A DNA stretch of 64,000 bases from Photobacterium rosenbergii (GCF_003026455.1 NZ_PYMB01000003.1:248001-312000), one strand, 5' to 3'. Counted from the first letter of the stretch, positions 1 to 11,115 are shown. Notes: generated by a model not told the origin, from the sequence alone. A program made the numbers and translations.

Positions 1-931
1 CTGCTGCCATCTTTTCACGTGCAGATACGGCTGAATCAATACCGCCCACACCGATAATTGGCAATGCGCCATCTAATTCTTCCGCCAGCATTCGAATGAC
101 TTCGGTACTGCGGTTCTGTAGTGGACGACCGCTTAGGCCACCAGCCTCATCGCAATGCGGCATGTCTTTTACCAGAGAGCGATCCAACGTGGTGTTCGTA
201 GCAATAACACCATCGATGTTATTTTTGATCAATGACTCAGCGATCTGCTTGATCTCATGATCTTCTAGATCCGGCGCGATCTTTAACGTTAGAGGTACAT
301 ACTTGCCGTGTTTTTCAGCCAGCTCTTTCTGCTTCTCTTTTAGTTGAGCAAGCAGATCATCTAACATTTCACCGTACTGAAGTGTACGTAGACCTGGAGT
401 ATTCGGCGAAGAGATGTTTACCGTGATATAGCCAGCATGCTCATATACCTTATCCATACAGATAAGGTAATCTTCTGCGCCCTTCTCAATCGGCGTGTCT
501 TTGTTCTTGCCGATGTTGATTCCGATAACGCCGTCGTATTTGGCTTTCTTTACATTCTCAACCAGGTTATCTACACCCAGGTTGTTGAACCCAAAGCGGT
601 TAATAATGCCTTCAGCAGGAATAACACGGAACAGACGAGGCTTATCGTTACCTGGTTGTGGTCGTGGAGTTACGGTTCCAACTTCTACAAAACCGAAACC
701 CATCGCGCCAAATGCTTCAATACATTCGCCGTTTTTATCAAGGCCAGCAGCTAGACCAACAGGGTTTTTGAATTTGATACCCATCACTTCAACAGGACGA
801 TCAGGAACGTGTTGGCGATAGAAAAGATCAAGAGGAGTGCCAGTAAAGCGAGAAAAGTTCTGAATAGCTAGATCGTGCGCTTTTTCTGCATCAAGCTTGA
901 AAATAGCGGATCGAGCGAGGCGGTAAAGCAT
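1..931 (-). CDS. pyrD: Dihydroorotate dehydrogenase (quinone), 3' end cut by window edge
   Basis: PyrD oxidises dihydroorotate to orotate in pyrimidine synthesis, passing electrons to membrane quinone. I translated 310 residues from the ATG at 931 leftward with no stop; the E. coli enzyme has about 336, so only the C-terminal end is missing. The N-terminus [20 protein letters not shown] is the class 2 membrane-association helix. Further in come [45 protein letters not shown], the LKIAPDL stretch, ATNTT and GVGGI, all hallmarks of the FMN-binding TIM barrel. A perfect AGGAGGT lies just before the start. The gene is transcribed leftward, alone on its 5' side. Confidence 0.97.
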   Translation of the reverse strand, partial: MLYRLARSAIFKLDAEKAHDLAIQNFSRFTGTPLDLFYRQHVPDRPVEVMGIKFKNPVGLAAGLDKNGECIEAFGAMGFGFVEVGTVTPRPQPGNDKPRLFRVIPAEGIINRFGFNNLGVDNLVENVKKAKYDGVIGINIGKNKDTPIEKGAEDYLICMDKVYEHAGYITVNISSPNTPGLRTLQYGEMLDDLLAQLKEKQKELAEKHGKYVPLTLKIAPDLEDHEIKQIAESLIKNNIDGVIATNTTLDRSLVKDMPHCDEAGGLSGRPLQNRSTEVIRMLAEELDGALPIIGVGGIDSAVSAREKMAA

Positions 932-1124
932 TGTACCTCCTAATAAAAGCCCCGTATAAACGGGAGGATATTATTCACACTTTGCCGCATTATTTCAATC
1001 ACTAATTTCAGTTTATATTGAAAAAATCCCCCTATCCCCTTAAATATACGGTTAGATAGTTGAAATAGTTACTTTTATTTCCCACCCCAAAAAGCAAACG
1101 TTTATATCGTGTCGTTCAAGGCAG

Positions 1125-1157
1125 AAAAAAGCCACCATTTCAGCAATGGTGGCTTTT
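1125..1157 (-). terminator. Rho-independent terminator of the glutamate dehydrogenase gene
   Basis: A 9-bp stem (1131-1139 with 1145-1153) and 5-nt loop is flanked by six A on the left and TTTT on the right. Read leftward it ends in a U-run, just downstream of the dehydrogenase stop at 1225. It could work in both directions. Confidence 0.85.
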
Positions 1158-1224
1158 ACATCTTAATATCATGAAATTTAAAGCCCTAATATAAATATTA
1201 TTACCATAGGGCTTATTTTCAGCA

Positions 1225-4200
1225 TTATGCTACTGTTTGGCAGTTCAAATTCAACAACATAAGCTCACGAAGTGCTACAGAGAACTTGGCAAATTCATGG
1301 GTAGTTCCCACCTTGAACTCTGCCAACACTGTATTCCAACGTTGAATTGCTGACTTATGCTCATCCATCCAGTTTTCAATCAAGCTTTCTGCGTCTGGTG
1401 CCTCTAGCCCACTACTGATTACCGCGAGTGTTAACTGGCGTTGCTGCCAATCCAGATCTTCACGGAACGATGCTCGGGCAAGTGCCTGCCAATGGTTCTC
1501 TACCGGCTGGTTATGTACCTGCTTGAGGAACCAGTGCAGTGACAGATCTGCCCCGACAACGAAGTAAACACGGGAGATGAAATCAAGATCCTGATCAGAA
1601 TCCGTTGCAATCTGTGCGATGTCCATCGCCGAGTACAGGCTGCTTAAGCGAGCAATATTATGTGCCAGATCATCAGGGATCCCCTGATTAATCATCACAT
1701 CTGCCTGTTCGTTGTGCTCCTGCACCTCTTCTGTTACAAGGTAACGTTCGAGGTTTTCGCGCAGCTTGTTCACAATTGGCTGGTAGAAGGCAATCAACTG
1801 CTCGATGCCCAGTTTTCTATCACGGTTACGCAAGATCCAACGTGTCGCCCGGCGTAGCATCCGGCGGCAACGGTAGAGCACTTCATACTGTACTTCTGCA
1901 GGGATAACGTTATCCAAAGCTCGAACTTGATCAAAGTACTGCTCGAAGTTGAAGACTTCACGCCCTACCGAGTATGCAGATGAAATCTCTGCAACCGTCG
2001 CCCCAGTCTCCTCTTGAAGGCGGGTAACGAAGTTACAACCCATTTCGTTAGACATCTGATTGGCCAATGAAGTAGCAATCAGCTCCTTACGCAATGGATG
2101 GTGTTCCATGTGGCTACGGTATTGCTGTTGCAGTTCTTTCGGGAAATAGGCAGGCAGCAGACGGGCATGATAAGGATCATCAGCCACTTCCTCGGTCACC
2201 AATTCCTCTTTCAGTACCATCTTACCGTATGCAACCAGCACCGCGAGTTCTGGACGGGTTAAACCCATTCCTGATTTTTCACGTTCAGCCAGCGTATCGT
2301 CGTCAGGTAGGTATTCCAAAGCACGATCCAGCTTACCTAATTTCTCAAGGTGATGGATAAAGCGGATCTGTTCTTTGAGTAACTGCACCTGCTGTTGCTG
2401 GGTAACAGAAATCGATTCGCTCTGACAATAAGCATCATCAAGTACAATCTCACCTACTTCATCTTCCATACGCTCCAGCAGTTCATTGCGTTGCTTGTAT
2501 GTCAGATCGCCACTGGCTACCAGTGAGTTGAGCAGGATCTTAATGTTCACTTCGTTATCCGAACAGTCAACCCCACCGACGTTATCGATAAAGTCGGTAT
2601 TCACCAGACCGCCATTCTTCGAAATTTCGACACGGCCGAGTTGGGTCAAACCAAGGTTACCCCCTTCACCAACAACACGGGCACGCAACTCACTACCGTT
2701 GATACGCAGTGCATCATTGGCACGGTCGCCAACATCGGTATGGGTTTCCGATTCAGATTTAACGTAAGTACCGATGCCGCCATTCCACAATAGATCCACT
2801 TCCATTTTCAGGATCAAACGGATCACTTCGTTTGGTGGCAGACTCTGCTTACGCGTGCCCAGCAGTTTCTGGATCTGCGGTGTCAGTTTGATTGACTTAC
2901 TGCGGCGGGAGAAGATACCGCCACCTTCCGAAATCAGCTTGGCATCGTAATCTTCCCAGCTAGAACGAGGCAGGTTGAACAAGCGCTCGCGCTCTTTCCA
3001 GCCTTTCGCCGCATCAGGATTTGGATCTAGGAAGATATGCATATGGTTAAAGGCGGCAACTAAACGGATATGCTTGGATAACAACATACCGTTACCAAAC
3101 ACGTCACCTGCCATATCGCCGATACCAGCACACGTAAAGTCCGTTGTTTGGCAGTTGATGCCCAACTCACGGAAGTGACGCTTAACCGATTCCCAGCCAC
3201 CTTTGGCAGTGATCCCCATCTGTTTGTGGTCATAGCCGTTAGAACCACCAGATGCAAAGGCATCACCCAACCAGAAGTTGTAATCTTCTGATACCGAGTT
3301 GGCCAAATCAGAGAAAGTTGCAGTCCCCTTATCAGCCGCTACAACCAAATACGGATCATCTTCATCATGACGGACGACATTGGCTGGTGGGTTAAGCTCA
3401 CCATCAATAATGTTGTCTGTGACATCTAACAGAGCACGGATGAAGCGCTTGTAACAACGCTGGCCTTCAGCCCAAATTTCTTCACGAGTCGATAGCTGTG
3501 GCTGTCGCTTACAGACAAAACCACCTTTCGCACCTACCGGCACAATCACGGTATTTTTCACCTGTTGTGCTTTAACTAGGCCAAGGATCTCAGTACGGAA
3601 ATCTTCTTGTCGATCCGACCAACGTAAGCCACCGCGGGCTACTTTACCGCCACGCAAGTGAACCCCTTCAATATCCGGTGCATAGACAAAGATTTCGAAG
3701 AACGGTACCGGCGCTGGGATCTCAGGGATCTCAGATGGGCGCAGTTTGAGTGATAACCACGGTTTCGGCTTACCGTTGGTATCAAGCTGGTAGTAGTTGG
3801 TACGTTGGGTCGCAAGGATCATTTCCATGTATCGGCGAATGATACGGTCATCATCCAAACTCTCTACATGCTCAAGCTTATCATTGAGCTTAGCGATCAA
3901 CGTCTTCTCTGCCGCTTCAGAGTGCTTACGGCTTGGGTCGAAGCGAAGCGAGAACAGTTCAACCAGCGATCGAGCCAAATCACTGTGGCTTGATAGTGTT
4001 TCTTCAATGTAGTGCTGGCTGAATGGGAAGCCTACTTGACGCATGTAACGGGCAAAGCTTCGCAAAATGGTAATTTCGCGTCCGGTTAACCCAGCGCACA
4101 GTACCAAGCGGTTAAAGCCGTCACTTTCTAATGCACCATGCCAAATGGCCGAGAACGCTTCTTGGAAACGATCACGGGCTTCACCCAAATCGATCCCAAT

Positions 4201-6054
4201 ACAGGCGTTATGCAGCATGGCAAAATCAAGGATCCAGTAAACCGTTCCGCTCTTGGTAATCACTTGGTATGGCGATTCCCCAATCACACGAAGACCTAGG
4301 TTTTCCAACATCGGCATGACATCAGAAAGATGGATAGGCTCATCGCGATGGAACAGCTTCAGTTTCACAAAGCGTGAATCACTGGCCTCTTCCTGCGGGC
4401 GGTAGAACAGCATGCCCAACTTGTTATCTTCGCTAAGGTTCTCAAGCTGTTCGATATCCGCCACAGCAGAACCTGGCAACATCTGTTCTTTATAGGAGCG
4501 AGGGAATGCGCTGCCATAGTTTTTCGCCAGCGATGTACCATTACTTTCGCCAAAGTTAGCGATAAGCGATGCACTCAAGCGATCATCCCACGATGCAGCG
4601 GCTTCAACGAGATTATGTTCGATAGCTTTGATATCCACATCAAAATTATTATTATCTACTCGCACGATGTAATGCGTTCTCGCCAGCGGACTTTCTGAGA
4701 AGAAGGTGGTGAATTCGACATCCTGTTCTGATGCAAAGTAGTCTTTGAGCACTTCCTGTGTCTTGCGGCGTAGCTCAGTGTTGTAACGTTCTTTGGTTAC
4801 ATACACCATGCAAGAGAAGAAGCGACCGAATGGATCACGGCGAACGAATAGACGCAGCAAATCCCGGTCTTGCATCCGAACCACACCACAGCCAACGTCC
4901 AACATCTCTTTTTCGTTGGCCTGAATAAGCTCGTCACGTGGGTACGTTTCAAGTAAGTTATTCAGGGCCTTCCACGAATGGGAGCCTGCTGGATATCGGC
5001 TTTCTTCCAAGATCCGCGTCACCTTGTTGCTGATCAGCGGGATATTCATGGTCGACTGGTGATAAGCCGTCGATGCATACAGACCGGTAAAGCGGTGCTC
5101 ACCGATTACATTACCGTCTTTATCGAAGCGCTTGATACCAATGTAATCGGTATAAGCCGGACGGTGGATTTTCGACTTGCCATTGCTTTTTGTTAGGATA
5201 AGCAAGTCAGGTTTGCGGGCTTCAATGCGGGCAGACTCGGGAAGCTGTGACAGGCGAAGAGTTCTGACTTTATTGGAATTGCTTAAAAGCCCTAGCCCCG
5301 GCTCATCGCACGGGCGCAATTCATAGTCACCTTCAATCGGTACAAGATCGTACTTGTGGTAGCCCATGAAAGTGAAGTTGTGATGAGTCACCCAGTCCAA
5401 GAAAGCAATCGCTTCTTCTCGGTGCTCTTTATTTACGGGAAGATCTGCTTTCTTAAGATCTTTGACGATCTTCTGCATCTTGGTTTGCATCGACTGCCAG
5501 TCATTTACGACAAGATCAACATCTTCAAGCACTTGTTCTAGTTCTTTTTTTAGTACTTCAAGCTCTTTCTTGTCATTTAGACGGTCAACTTCGATATGGA
5601 ATAGCGTCTGTAGGTCGCCATCTTTACCACACGCCTCAGTAATCGTGCCTTCCCCATTTCGTTTAAAGAAATACGGACCATTTAGCATCATGTGGCTGGT
5701 AATACCCAAACGGGTTAAGGTCATTCGAACAGAATCAACAAGGAAAGGACGATCCGGTGTAATGATCTCGACCACTGTATGGGGGGACTGCCAACCGTAG
5801 CGGCTTAAGGTTGGGTTGTAGACACGAACAGAGATCTGGTCTGGCTTATTTTGTACAAGGTGATGCCATAAACTCAGTACAGCACCATAAAGGTCAGATT
5901 CATTCCGTTGAAGCAGATCATCATCTGCAAGTTGTCCTAACAATCGCTGAGCAAACACTTCTACTAATGACTGCTGGGGTGTCTCAATCTTGTCCTGGAT
6001 TAAGTTATACACTTTCTCAAGCAGTACCGGCACTATAGGGTCAGGTGCGGTCAT
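1225..6054 (-). CDS. gdhB: Large NAD-specific glutamate dehydrogenase (about 180 kDa class)
   Basis: It deaminates glutamate to 2-oxoglutarate with NAD, a catabolic role when amino acids serve as carbon source. At 1609 residues it fits the large bacterial class, three times the size of hexameric GDH. The long N-terminal part carries ACT-like regulatory regions. The catalytic core has PVGAKGGF near residue 840, then VVAADKGTATFSDLAN and GGSNGYDHKQMGITAKGGWE around 900-945, and VVGEGGNLGLTQLGR near 1120. A GGAGC motif precedes the ATG. It is monocistronic with its own terminator at 1125-1157. The symbol follows Pseudomonas usage; other genera use gdhZ or gdh. Confidence 0.95.
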   Translation of the reverse strand: MTAPDPIVPVLLEKVYNLIQDKIETPQQSLVEVFAQRLLGQLADDDLLQRNESDLYGAVLSLWHHLVQNKPDQISVRVYNPTLSRYGWQSPHTVVEIITPDRPFLVDSVRMTLTRLGITSHMMLNGPYFFKRNGEGTITEACGKDGDLQTLFHIEVDRLNDKKELEVLKKELEQVLEDVDLVVNDWQSMQTKMQKIVKDLKKADLPVNKEHREEAIAFLDWVTHHNFTFMGYHKYDLVPIEGDYELRPCDEPGLGLLSNSNKVRTLRLSQLPESARIEARKPDLLILTKSNGKSKIHRPAYTDYIGIKRFDKDGNVIGEHRFTGLYASTAYHQSTMNIPLISNKVTRILEESRYPAGSHSWKALNNLLETYPRDELIQANEKEMLDVGCGVVRMQDRDLLRLFVRRDPFGRFFSCMVYVTKERYNTELRRKTQEVLKDYFASEQDVEFTTFFSESPLARTHYIVRVDNNNFDVDIKAIEHNLVEAAASWDDRLSASLIANFGESNGTSLAKNYGSAFPRSYKEQMLPGSAVADIEQLENLSEDNKLGMLFYRPQEEASDSRFVKLKLFHRDEPIHLSDVMPMLENLGLRVIGESPYQVITKSGTVYWILDFAMLHNACIGIDLGEARDRFQEAFSAIWHGALESDGFNRLVLCAGLTGREITILRSFARYMRQVGFPFSQHYIEETLSSHSDLARSLVELFSLRFDPSRKHSEAAEKTLIAKLNDKLEHVESLDDDRIIRRYMEMILATQRTNYYQLDTNGKPKPWLSLKLRPSEIPEIPAPVPFFEIFVYAPDIEGVHLRGGKVARGGLRWSDRQEDFRTEILGLVKAQQVKNTVIVPVGAKGGFVCKRQPQLSTREEIWAEGQRCYKRFIRALLDVTDNIIDGELNPPANVVRHDEDDPYLVVAADKGTATFSDLANSVSEDYNFWLGDAFASGGSNGYDHKQMGITAKGGWESVKRHFRELGINCQTTDFTCAGIGDMAGDVFGNGMLLSKHIRLVAAFNHMHIFLDPNPDAAKGWKERERLFNLPRSSWEDYDAKLISEGGGIFSRRSKSIKLTPQIQKLLGTRKQSLPPNEVIRLILKMEVDLLWNGGIGTYVKSESETHTDVGDRANDALRINGSELRARVVGEGGNLGLTQLGRVEISKNGGLVNTDFIDNVGGVDCSDNEVNIKILLNSLVASGDLTYKQRNELLERMEDEVGEIVLDDAYCQSESISVTQQQQVQLLKEQIRFIHHLEKLGKLDRALEYLPDDDTLAEREKSGMGLTRPELAVLVAYGKMVLKEELVTEEVADDPYHARLLPAYFPKELQQQYRSHMEHHPLRKELIATSLANQMSNEMGCNFVTRLQEETGATVAEISSAYSVGREVFNFEQYFDQVRALDNVIPAEVQYEVLYRCRRMLRRATRWILRNRDRKLGIEQLIAFYQPIVNKLRENLERYLVTEEVQEHNEQADVMINQGIPDDLAHNIARLSSLYSAMDIAQIATDSDQDLDFISRVYFVVGADLSLHWFLKQVHNQPVENHWQALARASFREDLDWQQRQLTLAVISSGLEAPDAESLIENWMDEHKSAIQRWNTVLAEFKVGTTHEFAKFSVALRELMLLNLNCQTVA

Positions 6055-6472
6055 AGCAATGCTCCATCGTTATATATTATCAATCAAGTATAGAGTTTTT
6101 ATATAGCATCCAACGGTTGGTTATTGGGGAACATACCGTCGGAAGACGCTCTCCTGCGTGACTGCTATTGTAGGGTGTTTTGTTGCGAGATGGTTACGTT
6201 AATTACTCTAGGTATGCAGGAAAAAATCGAATATGTGACTAATGTAGATATTTTGGCTGGCGGGATAATCTGGGGTTGGTGAAATTAACATCAAGATAGC
6301 GCTAAGCCGATGTAAATTGGTATAACCATTTATTTTTAAGGTTATTTTTCTTAGTGCCAAAGATTATTAAATCTAATATCAAAACTATACGAAATAGGTA
6401 TAACCCTACTTCACGGGTGAAAGGTTTTATATGCTTGCCGAAAACAGATGTTACATTTTCATCAATTTCCGA
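6055..6472. other. Non-coding stretch upstream of the glutamate dehydrogenase gene
   Basis: This 418-bp AT-rich gap must hold the leftward promoter of the dehydrogenase gene. The GGAGC ribosome site lies at about 6063-6067. I see no convincing ORF, tRNA or terminator. The DUF2835 gene runs leftward into this gap with no clear hairpin after its stop. Confidence 0.5.
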
Positions 6473-6694
6473 TTACATGATTTGCTCTATTGCCTGAAGC
6501 TTGTTAGCGTCAGAAACCGTGACCCGAAATCGCCCCCGAATACCAATTTGTGTCAAGAAAGGCCGCATGCGTGACGCGGGTAATTGCAGACGCAGACCGT
6601 TATCTGTCATTACCAATACATTGCTCGCTGCACCCGAATAATGGTGGAGGAATTGCTGGTAAGTAATGTGCATCGAGAAGGTATAAGATTTCAT
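6473..6694 (-). CDS. DUF2835 family protein, small cytosolic
   Basis: A 73-residue protein starting MKSYTFSMHITYQQFLHHYSG and containing NGLRLQLPASRMRPFLT, then GIRGRFRVTV. This is the pattern of the DUF2835 family, about 70 residues, found next to pepN and the NAD-dehydrogenase in Vibrionaceae; its function is unknown. The open frame continues upstream to a Met at 6757, but that extension runs through the pepN terminator hairpin (6751-6770) and exceeds the family length, so the Met at 6694 is preferred. The ribosome site before it is weak. Confidence 0.8.
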   Translation of the reverse strand: MKSYTFSMHITYQQFLHHYSGAASNVLVMTDNGLRLQLPASRMRPFLTQIGIRGRFRVTVSDANKLQAIEQIM

Positions 6695-6744
6695 ATAAGA
6701 GTGTTCGTTATAACTGTTTCGTTTCAGAATGTATGATGTGGGCA

Positions 6745-6776
6745 AAATAAGGGGCAAGCTAGCTTGCCCCTTTTCT
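6745..6776 (-). terminator. pepN terminator built on a 20-bp perfect palindrome
   Basis: GGGGCAAGCTAGCTTGCCCC at 6751-6770 is fully self-complementary, flanked by A/T-rich tracts on both sides (TTATTTT when read leftward). It follows the pepN stop by about 20 bp and so ends leftward pepN transcription. Confidence 0.8.
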
Positions 6777-6790
6777 AGGTGTTCTTCAGC

Positions 6791-9412
6791 TTAAAGCTCA
6801 AGCGCTTTCTGTACTTTCTCGAACAGGTCTTTTGCTAGGTTGTCTAGCTGAGACAGTTTTTCAAGCTCTGCACGCATGAGTGCCTGGCGCTGCTCGTCAT
6901 ACTGGCGGTACTTCAAGAACGGTTCAATCAAACGCGAAGCAACTTGCGGGTTGCTAGTGTTCAAAATTGTCAGGATTTCAGTCAAGAACTGATATCCCGA
7001 CCCGTCTTTGGCATGGAAACGTACTGGGTTGTTGGCACAGAAACTTGCTACCAAACTACGAGTACGGTTAGGGTTCTTGATATCAAAGGCTTTATGCTTC
7101 ATGGTGTCACGCACATTATCAAGTGCGTTCTCTGCTGGGTTTTTACCTTGCAGCATAAACCACTTATCCATCACCAAACCGTCATGGGTCCACTTATCAC
7201 TAAAGTCTGCCATTTGCTCGGCACGACAAGCCAGTTCTGCATTATTCGCCGCTGCCATTGCCGCCATGGTATCTGTCATATTGTCAGAGGCTTCGTACTG
7301 CTTAGCCGCTAGGCTATTACCTTGTTCGGTAAATGCTAGGTAACCCAAACAAGTATTACGCAGCGAACGTTTTGCCATTGCTTCATGCTCGATAGTATAA
7401 GCGGCTTGAGTTAAGGAGTGGTAAATAGCACTGAACTCATCTTCCATGGCCACTGCAAGCGCTTTTTCAAGCTCACCGACAACCGTGTTGATCGCATCAA
7501 CATCGACAGTTTCATACCAACCCGCCACTTCGTTTTCACTTGGCAGCGTCAGCATTTCTGCAATAAAGGCAGGATCAAGTTTTTCATCCAGCAACACACC
7601 ACGGAATGCATCAACCACAGCTTCTGGCAATTCAAACGCTTCACCCTTTTGGCAACGAACAACATTCTGTTTGATGTATTTAGCCAATAGGATTTGGCCT
7701 GCATCCCAACGGGCAAACTCATTGCGGGCATGAACCATCAGGAAAGTTAGCTCTTCATCTGAATAGTCGTACTCAAGGATGACTGGTGCTGAAAACTCGC
7801 GCAGCATTGAAATAACAGGTTGTTCTTCAATACCTTCAAACACGAATACTTGCTCAGCTTCCGTCACATCCAACACATTGTGCACGGCTTCGCCATTACA
7901 CTGTAACGGAAGAACGTTGCCTTTTGCGTCATAAAGCTCGATATCGAACGGGATATGTAGCGGGTGCTTCTCTTCCTGACCTGGAGTTGGTGCCGTGTGC
8001 TGCTTAATTGTGACGCGGTAACTCTTTTCATCAGCGAGGAATTCTGTCTCAACCTGCACAACAGGTGTACCGGACTGGCTATACCAACCACGGAACTTCT
8101 CAAGGCTAATGCCAGAGGCATCTTCCATTGCCTGAACGAAATCATCACAGGTTGCCGCTGTACCATCGTGGCGTTCGAAGTACAACTTCATACCAGCCTG
8201 GAAGTTCTGCTCGCCAAGCAAAGTGTGCATCATACGAATCACTTCACTGCCCTTCTCATAGACGGTCAGGGTATAAAAGTTATTCATTTCGATAACTTTT
8301 TCTGGACGGATTGGATGAGACATCGGACCGCGATCTTCAGAGAACTGCGGGCCACGCATTATACGAACATTGTTGATACGGTTCACTGGGCGAGAACCTA
8401 GATCTGAAGAGAACTCCTGATCACGGAAAACGGTCAGGCCTTCTTTCAAGCTGAGTTGGAACCAGTCACGACAGGTCACGCGGTTACCGGTCCAGTTATG
8501 GAAATACTCGTGACCGATAACAGCTTCAATACCTTGGTAGTCGGTATCGGTTGCCGTCTTCGCATTTGCCAATACGAATTTAGAGTTAAAGACATTCAAG
8601 CCTTTGTTTTCCATCGCACCCATGTTGAAGAAATCAACAGCAACGATCATGTAGATATCAAGGTCGTACTCTAGGCCGAAACGTTCCTCGTCCCACTTCA
8701 TTGAGTTAATCAAAGAGGTCATCGCATATTCGGCACGATCAAGGTTGCCTTTATCGACAAAGATCTCAAGGTCGACATCACGACCACTGACCGTTGTGTA
8801 CTTATCGCGTAAGACATCGAAGTCCCCTGCAACCAAAGCAAACAGGTAACTCGGTTTCGGGAACGGGTCTTCCCACTGCACCCAATGGCGACCATTTTCT
8901 AGGTCACCGCTATCAACTCGGTTACCGTTACTCAGTAGATATGGGTATTGCGCTTTGTCGGCGATCACTTTGGTGGTGAATCGCGCCAGCACATCAGGAC
9001 GATCTAGGTAATAGGTGATACGGCGGAAACCCTCTGCTTCACACTGGGTGCAGTATGCACCGCCTGACTTGTATAAGCCTTCCAGTAAAGTGTTTGCTTC
9101 AGGGTTGATTTCAGTTTCAATCAGCATATCGAACGAGGCTGGTAAACCGTTGATAGTTAAGCTACCTTCGCTCTCTACATAGTTAGTCCAGCTCTCACCA
9201 TTGATTTCAATTCGAACCAAGGTTAGCGCATCACCATCAAGCTCTAAGGTTGTCGCACCTTCCACCTGCTGCTCAACCTTGCTAACGGCCACTACGTGTG
9301 TAGCAGTGTCATGCAGGTCAAACTCAAGGGAGAGATCAGTAATCGTAAATTCTGGTGCTTTATAATCTGAACGGTACTTTGCCGTTGGCTGGATAGTTGG
9401 TTGATCGGCCAT
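6791..9412 (-). CDS. pepN: Aminopeptidase N (M1 zinc metallopeptidase)
   Basis: A broad cytosolic aminopeptidase that removes N-terminal residues in the last steps of peptide turnover. The substrate-binding GAMEN motif is at residues 265-269. The zinc site HEYFH is at 301-305, with the third ligand Glu at 324 (LKEG). The 873-residue length equals the gammaproteobacterial family (about 870). The N-terminal CTQCEAEGFRRITYYLDRPD and the C-terminal PNRTRSLVASFCANNP match PepN. AAGGAA lies 7 nt before the ATG. Monocistronic and divergent from pncB. Confidence 0.98.
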   Translation of the reverse strand: MADQPTIQPTAKYRSDYKAPEFTITDLSLEFDLHDTATHVVAVSKVEQQVEGATTLELDGDALTLVRIEINGESWTNYVESEGSLTINGLPASFDMLIETEINPEANTLLEGLYKSGGAYCTQCEAEGFRRITYYLDRPDVLARFTTKVIADKAQYPYLLSNGNRVDSGDLENGRHWVQWEDPFPKPSYLFALVAGDFDVLRDKYTTVSGRDVDLEIFVDKGNLDRAEYAMTSLINSMKWDEERFGLEYDLDIYMIVAVDFFNMGAMENKGLNVFNSKFVLANAKTATDTDYQGIEAVIGHEYFHNWTGNRVTCRDWFQLSLKEGLTVFRDQEFSSDLGSRPVNRINNVRIMRGPQFSEDRGPMSHPIRPEKVIEMNNFYTLTVYEKGSEVIRMMHTLLGEQNFQAGMKLYFERHDGTAATCDDFVQAMEDASGISLEKFRGWYSQSGTPVVQVETEFLADEKSYRVTIKQHTAPTPGQEEKHPLHIPFDIELYDAKGNVLPLQCNGEAVHNVLDVTEAEQVFVFEGIEEQPVISMLREFSAPVILEYDYSDEELTFLMVHARNEFARWDAGQILLAKYIKQNVVRCQKGEAFELPEAVVDAFRGVLLDEKLDPAFIAEMLTLPSENEVAGWYETVDVDAINTVVGELEKALAVAMEDEFSAIYHSLTQAAYTIEHEAMAKRSLRNTCLGYLAFTEQGNSLAAKQYEASDNMTDTMAAMAAANNAELACRAEQMADFSDKWTHDGLVMDKWFMLQGKNPAENALDNVRDTMKHKAFDIKNPNRTRSLVASFCANNPVRFHAKDGSGYQFLTEILTILNTSNPQVASRLIEPFLKYRQYDEQRQALMRAELEKLSQLDNLAKDLFEKVQKALEL

Positions 9413-9845
9413 GTTAATTCCTTATTTTTCCGCCATATAGTGTCGCGGTATGTTTCCATTATTCTGCGTTAAGCCAGAGCAGACAAGCTTATTACTTAGT
9501 TTTGGCGATATGTTTCTCAATTGCCCGTCCACACGGTCATTTTATGCACATCCGAGCGCTAATTTTGCTGGTTGTGCTTTGAAGACTAGCTTATCATCTT
9601 TACTATACTTAGCTTACAAGCAGTAATGGTTACCTAAATTCCGCTTTACAGCAAGATCACCGCACACGCAAAGCGTTAACAGAACGCCTCTAAAAAACAC
9701 AAAATGTCCTCTGTAGGCTTGTCGTTTGCGGCATTTACGCGTATCGTACTGCCCCTAAATTTTTCAACGATCTGAAACATTTTGAGACAACCTAGACTCA
9801 AAATAGGGTAAAATATCCGGATTGCAAAAAACAACCAAATTAGTT
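9413..9845. other. Divergent promoter region between pepN and pncB
   Basis: 433 bp of non-coding DNA hold both promoters. An inverted repeat TTTGAG-N10-CTCAAA lies at 9781-9802, about 45 bp before the pncB ATG, and could be an operator or a chance repeat. No ORF with a ribosome site was found. Confidence 0.45.
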
Positions 9846-11045
9846 ATGAATCATTTTGGACACAATGGGATCATCGACTCCCTGCTCGATACCGATGCAT
9901 ACAAACTGCACATGCAGCAAGCCATTTTTCATCAATACCCCAATGTTGAGGCTGTTGCCGAGTTTCATTGCCGGAGTGACGAAGATCTCCGTCCGTACAG
10001 CCAAGAGATTCAAGAGCATATTGACAGGCTAGCTGATCTTTCTTTCACTCAGGAAGAAATTGACTACCTGTCTACGTTGACCTTCTTCAAGGCTGACTTT
10101 CTGGAGTTCCTTGCGTCATTCAAGCTCGATAGCAAGCAGGTCAGTATTGATACATCGGGTGAGCAACTAGCCATCACCATTACCGGTAAATGGATCGATA
10201 TTATCCTTTGGGAAGTGCCATTATTGGCGATCATCTGTGAAGTTCGCTGCCAACGTTGCTACCCTGAAGCAACCGTTGAAGATGCACTCGGTTCTTTGAA
10301 ACTGAAACTGGCTGACTTCTATCAGAGAGCCAAAGATGAAAATATCGACCTTGATGCCTTCTCTTTAGTCGACTTTGGTTCACGCCGTCGTTTCTCACGT
10401 AATGTCCACCATGAAGTGGTTGATTACCTGACAGACCACATGCCAGAATTCAAAGGTACGTCTAACTACCACTTGGCACGTACCCGAGGTCTAACGCCAG
10501 TTGGTACTCAAGCCCATGAATGGTTCCAAGCCCATCAGCAACTCGCTGGTGAATTGGCTGACTCACAACAGTTAGCACTAAACCGTTGGCTGCAGGAGTA
10601 CCCTGATTCCTTAGGCATTGCCCTAACCGACTGCATCAATATGGATGCCTTCCTACGTGACTTCGATCTTCGATTATCAGAGCGTTTCATCGGTTTGCGT
10701 CATGACAGTGGTGACCCAATTACTTGGGGTGAAAAAGCGATTTCTCATTACGAGTCACTGGGTATTGACCCGAAAACTAAATCGTTGGTTTTCTCTGATA
10801 GCCTGACGTTAGATAAAGCACTCACCATCTATAAGCACTTTGCCCATCGCATTAATATCAGCTTCGGTATAGGTACCCAGCTAACGTGTGATTTACCTGG
10901 TGTGAAAACATTGAATGTGGTGCTGAAACTGACCGAATGTGAAGGCCGACCTGTCGCGAAGATTTCTGATGAGCCAGGTAAGAGTATTTGTCGTGATGAG
11001 AACTACCTATCACAGCTAAGACAAGCATTTAAAATTGTCGGCTAG
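9846..11045 (+). CDS. pncB: Nicotinate phosphoribosyltransferase
   Basis: It makes nicotinate mononucleotide from nicotinate and PRPP (with ATP hydrolysis), the entry step of NAD salvage. Diagnostic stretches are [15 protein letters not shown] at the N-terminus, [29 protein letters not shown] carrying the phosphorylated His, [11 protein letters not shown] for phosphoribose binding, and [10 protein letters not shown]. An in-frame TTG at 9822 adds eight residues; I prefer the ATG at 9846 because it gives 399 residues, the E. coli length (400). Neither start has a strong ribosome site. Followed by a strong terminator. Confidence 0.95.
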   Translation: MNHFGHNGIIDSLLDTDAYKLHMQQAIFHQYPNVEAVAEFHCRSDEDLRPYSQEIQEHIDRLADLSFTQEEIDYLSTLTFFKADFLEFLASFKLDSKQVSIDTSGEQLAITITGKWIDIILWEVPLLAIICEVRCQRCYPEATVEDALGSLKLKLADFYQRAKDENIDLDAFSLVDFGSRRRFSRNVHHEVVDYLTDHMPEFKGTSNYHLARTRGLTPVGTQAHEWFQAHQQLAGELADSQQLALNRWLQEYPDSLGIALTDCINMDAFLRDFDLRLSERFIGLRHDSGDPITWGEKAISHYESLGIDPKTKSLVFSDSLTLDKALTIYKHFAHRINISFGIGTQLTCDLPGVKTLNVVLKLTECEGRPVAKISDEPGKSICRDENYLSQLRQAFKIVG

Positions 11046-11062
11046 GCTGATATAAAAGCTAA

Positions 11063-11090
11063 AAAGCGAGGTATTCACCTCGCTTTTTTT
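11063..11090 (+). terminator. pncB terminator
   Basis: Ten-bp stem AAAGCGAGGT / ACCTCGCTTT with ATTC loop, followed by a run of T to 11090. It lies 17 bp after the pncB stop and may also serve the convergent gene ending at 11116. Confidence 0.93.
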
Positions 11091-11115
11091 ATTCACTGTC
11101 AGAGAGTAAGTAACG

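Noticed and set aside
5462..5800. Open frame antisense to the glutamate dehydrogenase gene
   Set aside because: It lies inside a strongly supported gene, has no ribosome site and reads as low-complexity Ser-rich text.
6695..6757. N-terminal extension of the DUF2835 gene
   Set aside because: It runs through the pepN terminator hairpin and exceeds the family length.
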